A DNA stretch of 9,531 nt from Ignavibacteriales bacterium (GTDB lineage: Bacteria; Bacteroidota; Ignavibacteria; Ignavibacteriales; Melioribacteraceae). The notes under the pieces were generated by a model that had not been told where the DNA came from, made no database searches, and saw only the letters and a program-made list of their open reading frames with translations. Positions 6,916 through 9,531 of this stretch are shown here, piece after piece. The stretch is from contig QYQI01000098.1 of assembly GCA_007280825.1 (NCBI GenBank), forward strand, positions 1 through 9,531, read 5' to 3'. A program made the position numbers and the translations under genes. Numbering within the stretch: position 1 is the stretch's first letter; the number at the start of each line of letters is the position of its first letter.

Positions 6916-7659
6916 TTATGTTATCACTCCGCCATCAACACTAAGGACAGTTCCGTTTATGAACGAGGCTTCATCACTTGCTAAAAAACAATATGCGTTT
7001 GCTATGTCTTCCGGTTTACCTAATCGCCCAAGCGGTGTTTTTTCTTTCATCATTGTAACTACTTTTTCAGGCATTGATGCAACCATTTCAGTAGCAATAA
7101 AACCCGGTGCAATAGCGTTAACGTTGATTCCTTTGCGTCCAAGTTCACGCGCCCAAACTTTTGTCATTCCAATAACACCGGCTTTTGTTGCCACATAATT
7201 TGTCTGTCCAAAATTTCCGTATAAACCAACAACAGAAGTAGCGTTAATTATTCTTCCGTATTGCTTTTCAATCATGTAGGGTGCAACGGCTTTTGTACAA
7301 TTAAAAACACCAGTAAGGTTTACATCAATTACTTGTTGCCATTGTTCATGTGTCATTTTAACAAGAGTACCATCGCGTAAAATTCCAGCATTGTTCACAA
7401 GTATATCAATTTTACCAAATTCATTTATAATTTGGAGTATTGCTTTCTCTACTTCTTGAAAATCAGCAACATTTACTTTCATAAATTTTATGGTAACTTT
7501 TTGAAGTCTTAAATCATCTGATAATTTATTCCCTTTGGTTTCATCAACATCCCAAACGATAATAGTAGCGCCTTCAGCGGCAAATTTTTCTACAGTTGCT
7601 TTGCCGATGCCTTGTGCACCACCCGTAACAATCGCTACTTTATTTTCTAATCTTTTCAT
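6916..7659 (-). CDS. fabG: FabG-like short-chain dehydrogenase/reductase (3-oxoacyl / 3-hydroxyacyl type)
   Basis: A 247-residue classical SDR that interconverts 3-oxoacyl and 3-hydroxyacyl thioesters or a similar substrate. The Rossmann motif TGGAQGIG is at 12-19, NNAG at 89-92, and the catalytic set Asn114, Ser142, Tyr155 and Lys159 is complete. Asp37 at the end of the second strand (IIVWDVDE) would clash with the NADPH phosphate, so NAD(H) use, and hence oxidation of a 3-hydroxyacyl-CoA, is likely; housekeeping FabG usually prefers NADPH. The C-terminal PGFIATEM and NGTVLSVDGG segments are typical. It is the first gene of the seven-gene unit, preceded by the promoter/operator at 7674-7714, and the ATG at 7659 follows a GAGAAG ribosome site. 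The symbol reflects family resemblance, not proven fatty-acid synthesis. Confidence 0.93.
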   Translation of the reverse strand: MKRLENKVAIVTGGAQGIGKATVEKFAAEGATIIVWDVDETKGNKLSDDLRLQKVTIKFMKVNVADFQEVEKAILQIINEFGKIDILVNNAGILRDGTLVKMTHEQWQQVIDVNLTGVFNCTKAVAPYMIEKQYGRIINATSVVGLYGNFGQTNYVATKAGVIGMTKVWARELGRKGINVNAIAPGFIATEMVASMPEKVVTMMKEKTPLGRLGKPEDIANAYCFLASDEASFINGTVLSVDGGVIT

Positions 7660-7673
7660 TTATCTTCTCTTGT

Positions 7674-7688
7674 TTTGAACGTTTCAAA
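7674..7688. promoter_or_regulatory. operator-like inverted repeat before the dehydrogenase operon
   Basis: TTTGAACGTTTCAAA is the same element as the 16-bp palindrome at 9443-9458 with one A missing from one arm. It ends 14 bp before the dehydrogenase ATG and overlaps the candidate -7 element, a placement that fits repression. The bound protein is unknown. Confidence 0.6.
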
Positions 7689-7714
7689 TTTATCAAACGA
7701 TAATTTCAACAAAA
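7685..7714 (-). promoter_or_regulatory. candidate Bacteroidota-type promoter of the seven-gene unit
   Basis: TAAATTTG (7692-7685) is an exact match to the -7 consensus TAnnTTTG. A TTTTG (7714-7710) lies 17 nt upstream as a possible -33 element, slightly closer than the usual 19 or so. The start of transcription would fall near 7678. The upstream element shares its T run with the preceding terminator. Confidence 0.45.
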
Positions 7715-7742
7715 TGAGAAAGCAGGATTTCTTGCTTTCTCA
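7711..7742 (-). terminator. intrinsic terminator after the regulator gene
   Basis: A perfect 10-bp stem, TGAGAAAGCA with TGCTTTCTCA, closes an 8-nt loop and is followed on the minus strand by TTTTG. It begins 6 bp after the regulator stop codon. The T run is short, so some readthrough into the dehydrogenase operon is possible. Confidence 0.75.
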
Positions 7743-7747
7743 CAATT

Positions 7748-8233
7748 CTATTTATAAAGTTTGTCTCTTTCTTTAGCCCATTCTTTTAAAAAGTTCTCAT
7801 GATGTTTTTCCATTATCTCATAGAACTTTTCCATCTCGATCAACCGCATTTTTAGTGTTCCCAGATTGGAGTTTTTTTCTTTGCCAACAATATTCTTCAA
7901 TTGTTTTGCAAGACGTGTATTGCTTTTCACTAACTCTAAATTATTACGATAAGCATTTTCGAAGATTTCCGGATTGATTTCGTAAAAGTCTTTTCTACTC
8001 GTTGGTTGCCAAACACGACGTATCAAGTTTCTATCTCTAAGACGGCGCATTATTTGGCTAACAGGACCTTTACTGCGATGGAGAGATTTTGCAATCTCTT
8101 CGAGCGAGATCGGCACAGAAGAATGAATCAATAGAGCAACTATGTGTCCCATAAGTTTACTTAAACCAAAGGCACGGTAAGCAACACCAAAATTTTTAAT
8201 TACTTCATGCTTTATTTTTTCTTCGAAATTCAT
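7748..8233 (-). CDS. GbsR/MarR-type winged-helix transcription regulator
   Basis: A 161-residue DNA-binding protein. The N-terminal part (about 22-87) is a winged helix of the GbsR/Mj223 type: GLSKLMGHIVALL, then PISLEEIAKSL and the recognition helix SKGPVSQIMRRLRDR (54-68), then a wing around RRVWQPTSRKDFYEI (72-86). Residues about 92-160 are helical and charged and probably form a dimer coiled coil. No separate ligand domain is visible. The start is 2 bp after the thiolase stop (TAATTATG), so it is translated by coupling and would rise and fall with the thiolase. A hairpin terminator follows. It is the natural candidate to control both nearby promoters, which share a palindrome, but the match of protein to site is inference. 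GbsR itself answers to choline; here an acyl ligand would make more sense. Confidence 0.9.
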   Translation of the reverse strand: MNFEEKIKHEVIKNFGVAYRAFGLSKLMGHIVALLIHSSVPISLEEIAKSLHRSKGPVSQIMRRLRDRNLIRRVWQPTSRKDFYEINPEIFENAYRNNLELVKSNTRLAKQLKNIVGKEKNSNLGTLKMRLIEMEKFYEIMEKHHENFLKEWAKERDKLYK

Positions 8234-8235
8234 AA

Positions 8236-9414
8236 TTACTCGTAACGTTTTACAATCACAGCGGATGCTTCACCGCCACCGATACAGAGTGAAGCAAGAC
8301 CATATTTAGAATTTCTCTTCTTCATTTCGTACAGAAGTGTTGTCATAATTCTTGCACCGCTTGCGCCAATCGGGTGACCCAATGCAATTGCACCGCCATT
8401 AACATTTACATTATCAGAAGATAATCCCAATAATTTACTAACTGCTAATGATACAACAGCGAACGCCTCGTTTATTTCGAATAGGTTAATGTCGGTAATT
8501 TTCATTTTTGCTTTGGTCAAAACTTTATTGATCGCATCAGCCGGAGCTGTGGTAAATTCAATAGGCAATCTTGCCGCTGAACTCTGAGCAACTATTTCGA
8601 CTAAAGGTATGTATCCAAGTTCTTTTGCTTTTTCTTCACTCATAATTAATAAAGCCGCGGCACCGTCATTTAATTTCGATGCATTGGCTGCAGTAACCAC
8701 TCCGTTTTTATCAAACGCAGGACGTAGTGAAGATATTTTTTCAAAGTTTACTTTTTCAGGTTCTTCATCTTTTGTTGCAACAGTTTCTCCGGTCCTCGAT
8801 TTTATTTTTACACCAACAATTTCATCATTAAACTTTCCTTCTTTCTGAGCATTGATTGCACGCTTGTAGGAGAGAACAGCAAATTCATCCAATTGTTCTC
8901 GTGTAAAGTTGAAATCTTTTGCACAAGCTTCAGCACAATTACCCATATGAATATTGTTATAGACATCAGTAAGCCCATCAACAAGAATCGAATCATAAAT
9001 TGAAGAATTACCTAAGCGGTAACCGTTGCGAGCATTTTGTAAAATGTATGGTGCGTTTGACATACTTTCTTGTCCACCGGCGATAATTACATTTGCATCT
9101 CCACAAATAATTGCTTGATGAGCAAGCATAATAGCTTTCAATCCGCTGCCGCACATTTTATTTATTGTTAAACATTCTGTTTTTTCAGGAAGCCCTGCAA
9201 ACAATGCCGCTTGGCGTGCAGGCGCTTGTCCTAATCCGGCGGCTAAAACATTGCCAAAAATTACTTCATCAATTTTTGACACTTCAATTTTTGATTCTTC
9301 GATAAGAGATTTTATAACAATACTGCCTAACTGCGGCGCACTAAAACTGCTTAACAAGCCGTTAAAAGATCCGATCGGCGTTCTTTTGGCGTGTGTGATT
9401 ACAACCTTTTTCAT
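8236..9414 (-). CDS. acetyl-CoA C-acetyltransferase (short-chain thiolase)
   Basis: A 392-residue thiolase that reversibly cleaves acetoacetyl-CoA with CoA to two acetyl-CoA, in the cytoplasm. The nucleophile Cys88 sits in NKMCGSG, His347 in GGAIALGHPIG, the acid/base Cys377 in CIGGG, and NEAF is at 315-318. His156-Met157 occur in IHMGNC, as in the short-chain (PhaA/AtoB-like) thiolases, and the length matches that group, so short substrates such as acetoacetyl-CoA are expected. Direction, degradative or biosynthetic, cannot be read from the sequence. The ATG at 9414 follows AAAGGA by 5 nt. It is the first gene of a two-gene unit with the regulator, behind the palindrome at 9443-9458. Together with the NAD-type dehydrogenase it would complete oxidation of a 3-hydroxyacyl-CoA. 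I give no symbol because several would fit. Confidence 0.95.
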   Translation of the reverse strand: MKKVVITHAKRTPIGSFNGLLSSFSAPQLGSIVIKSLIEESKIEVSKIDEVIFGNVLAAGLGQAPARQAALFAGLPEKTECLTINKMCGSGLKAIMLAHQAIICGDANVIIAGGQESMSNAPYILQNARNGYRLGNSSIYDSILVDGLTDVYNNIHMGNCAEACAKDFNFTREQLDEFAVLSYKRAINAQKEGKFNDEIVGVKIKSRTGETVATKDEEPEKVNFEKISSLRPAFDKNGVVTAANASKLNDGAAALLIMSEEKAKELGYIPLVEIVAQSSAARLPIEFTTAPADAINKVLTKAKMKITDINLFEINEAFAVVSLAVSKLLGLSSDNVNVNGGAIALGHPIGASGARIMTTLLYEMKKRNSKYGLASLCIGGGEASAVIVKRYE

Positions 9415-9442
9415 TTAATTCCTTTAAAATCTGTTTTATATT

Positions 9443-9458
9443 TTTGAAACGTTTCAAA
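9443..9458. promoter_or_regulatory. perfect 16-bp palindrome upstream of the thiolase
   Basis: TTTGAAACGTTTCAAA is a perfect inverted repeat 28 bp before the thiolase ATG. A 15-bp near-copy precedes the dehydrogenase. Its form suits a dimeric repressor; GAAAC/GTTTC arms are known for some TetR and LacI family sites, and the local GbsR-type protein is another candidate. The rest of 9415-9531 is AT-rich intergenic DNA. I see TACTATTG just upstream of the palindrome as a one-mismatch -7 element but no convincing -33 partner. Confidence 0.65.
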
Positions 9459-9531
9459 CAATAGTAACATAACAATTAGTTCTATTTAAGTAAAGAATAT
9501 TTTTCATTAAATATTATTTTTATTTAAAAGG

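Noticed and set aside
8242..8254. AACGTT-containing stretch near the thiolase stop as a third operator
   Set aside because: It lacks the TTTGAAA/TTTCAAA arms and lies within coding sequence.
8808..8996. Short minus-strand open frame inside the thiolase
   Set aside because: It lies wholly within the thiolase in another frame and shows no family features.

Overview
The window looks like part of a chromosome from the Bacteroidota/Ignavibacteria (FCB) side of the bacterial tree. The DNA is AT-rich. A lipoprotein carries a Cys-Lys-Lys-Asp-Asp start, one promoter candidate matches the Bacteroidota -7 consensus TAnnTTTG, and several proteins are outer-membrane proteins or lipoproteins. This placement is inferred from sequence style, not from a search. 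All nine genes lie on the minus strand, so transcription runs from high to low coordinates.

Layout, in the direction of transcription. (1) 9415-9531 is an upstream region with a perfect 16-bp palindrome. (2) A short-chain thiolase (9414-8236) and a GbsR/MarR-type regulator (8233-7748) are separated by only 2 bp and closed by a good hairpin terminator (7742-7711). (3) A short promoter/operator region (7714-7674) carries a near-copy of the same palindrome. (4) A tightly packed seven-gene unit follows: a FabG-like dehydrogenase, a FabH-like thiolase-fold protein with an altered active site, a Spinster-type MFS transporter, an acyl-CoA synthetase broken by an in-frame TAA at codon 40, a small lipoprotein, an outer-membrane beta-barrel, and a lipoprotein alpha/beta hydrolase that runs off the window at base 1. 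Spacings of 33, 12, -4, 10, 22 (or 67 after the lipoprotein) and 9 bp suggest one transcript with translational coupling.

Taken together, the genes read as a route from envelope to central metabolism for an ester or acyl compound. The hydrolase would act at the membrane surface, the barrel and MFS protein would move the product inward, the synthetase would make the CoA thioester, and the dehydrogenase and thiolase would finish to acetyl-CoA. No acyl-CoA dehydrogenase or enoyl-CoA hydratase is present, so the set would suit a 3-hydroxyacyl substrate or rely on enzymes encoded elsewhere. The substrate is not known and this pathway is inference.

The points most worth a second look are the FabH-like protein whose catalytic His and Asn are replaced by Thr and Tyr, the operator-like palindrome shared by both promoters, and the nonsense codon in the acyl-CoA synthetase.
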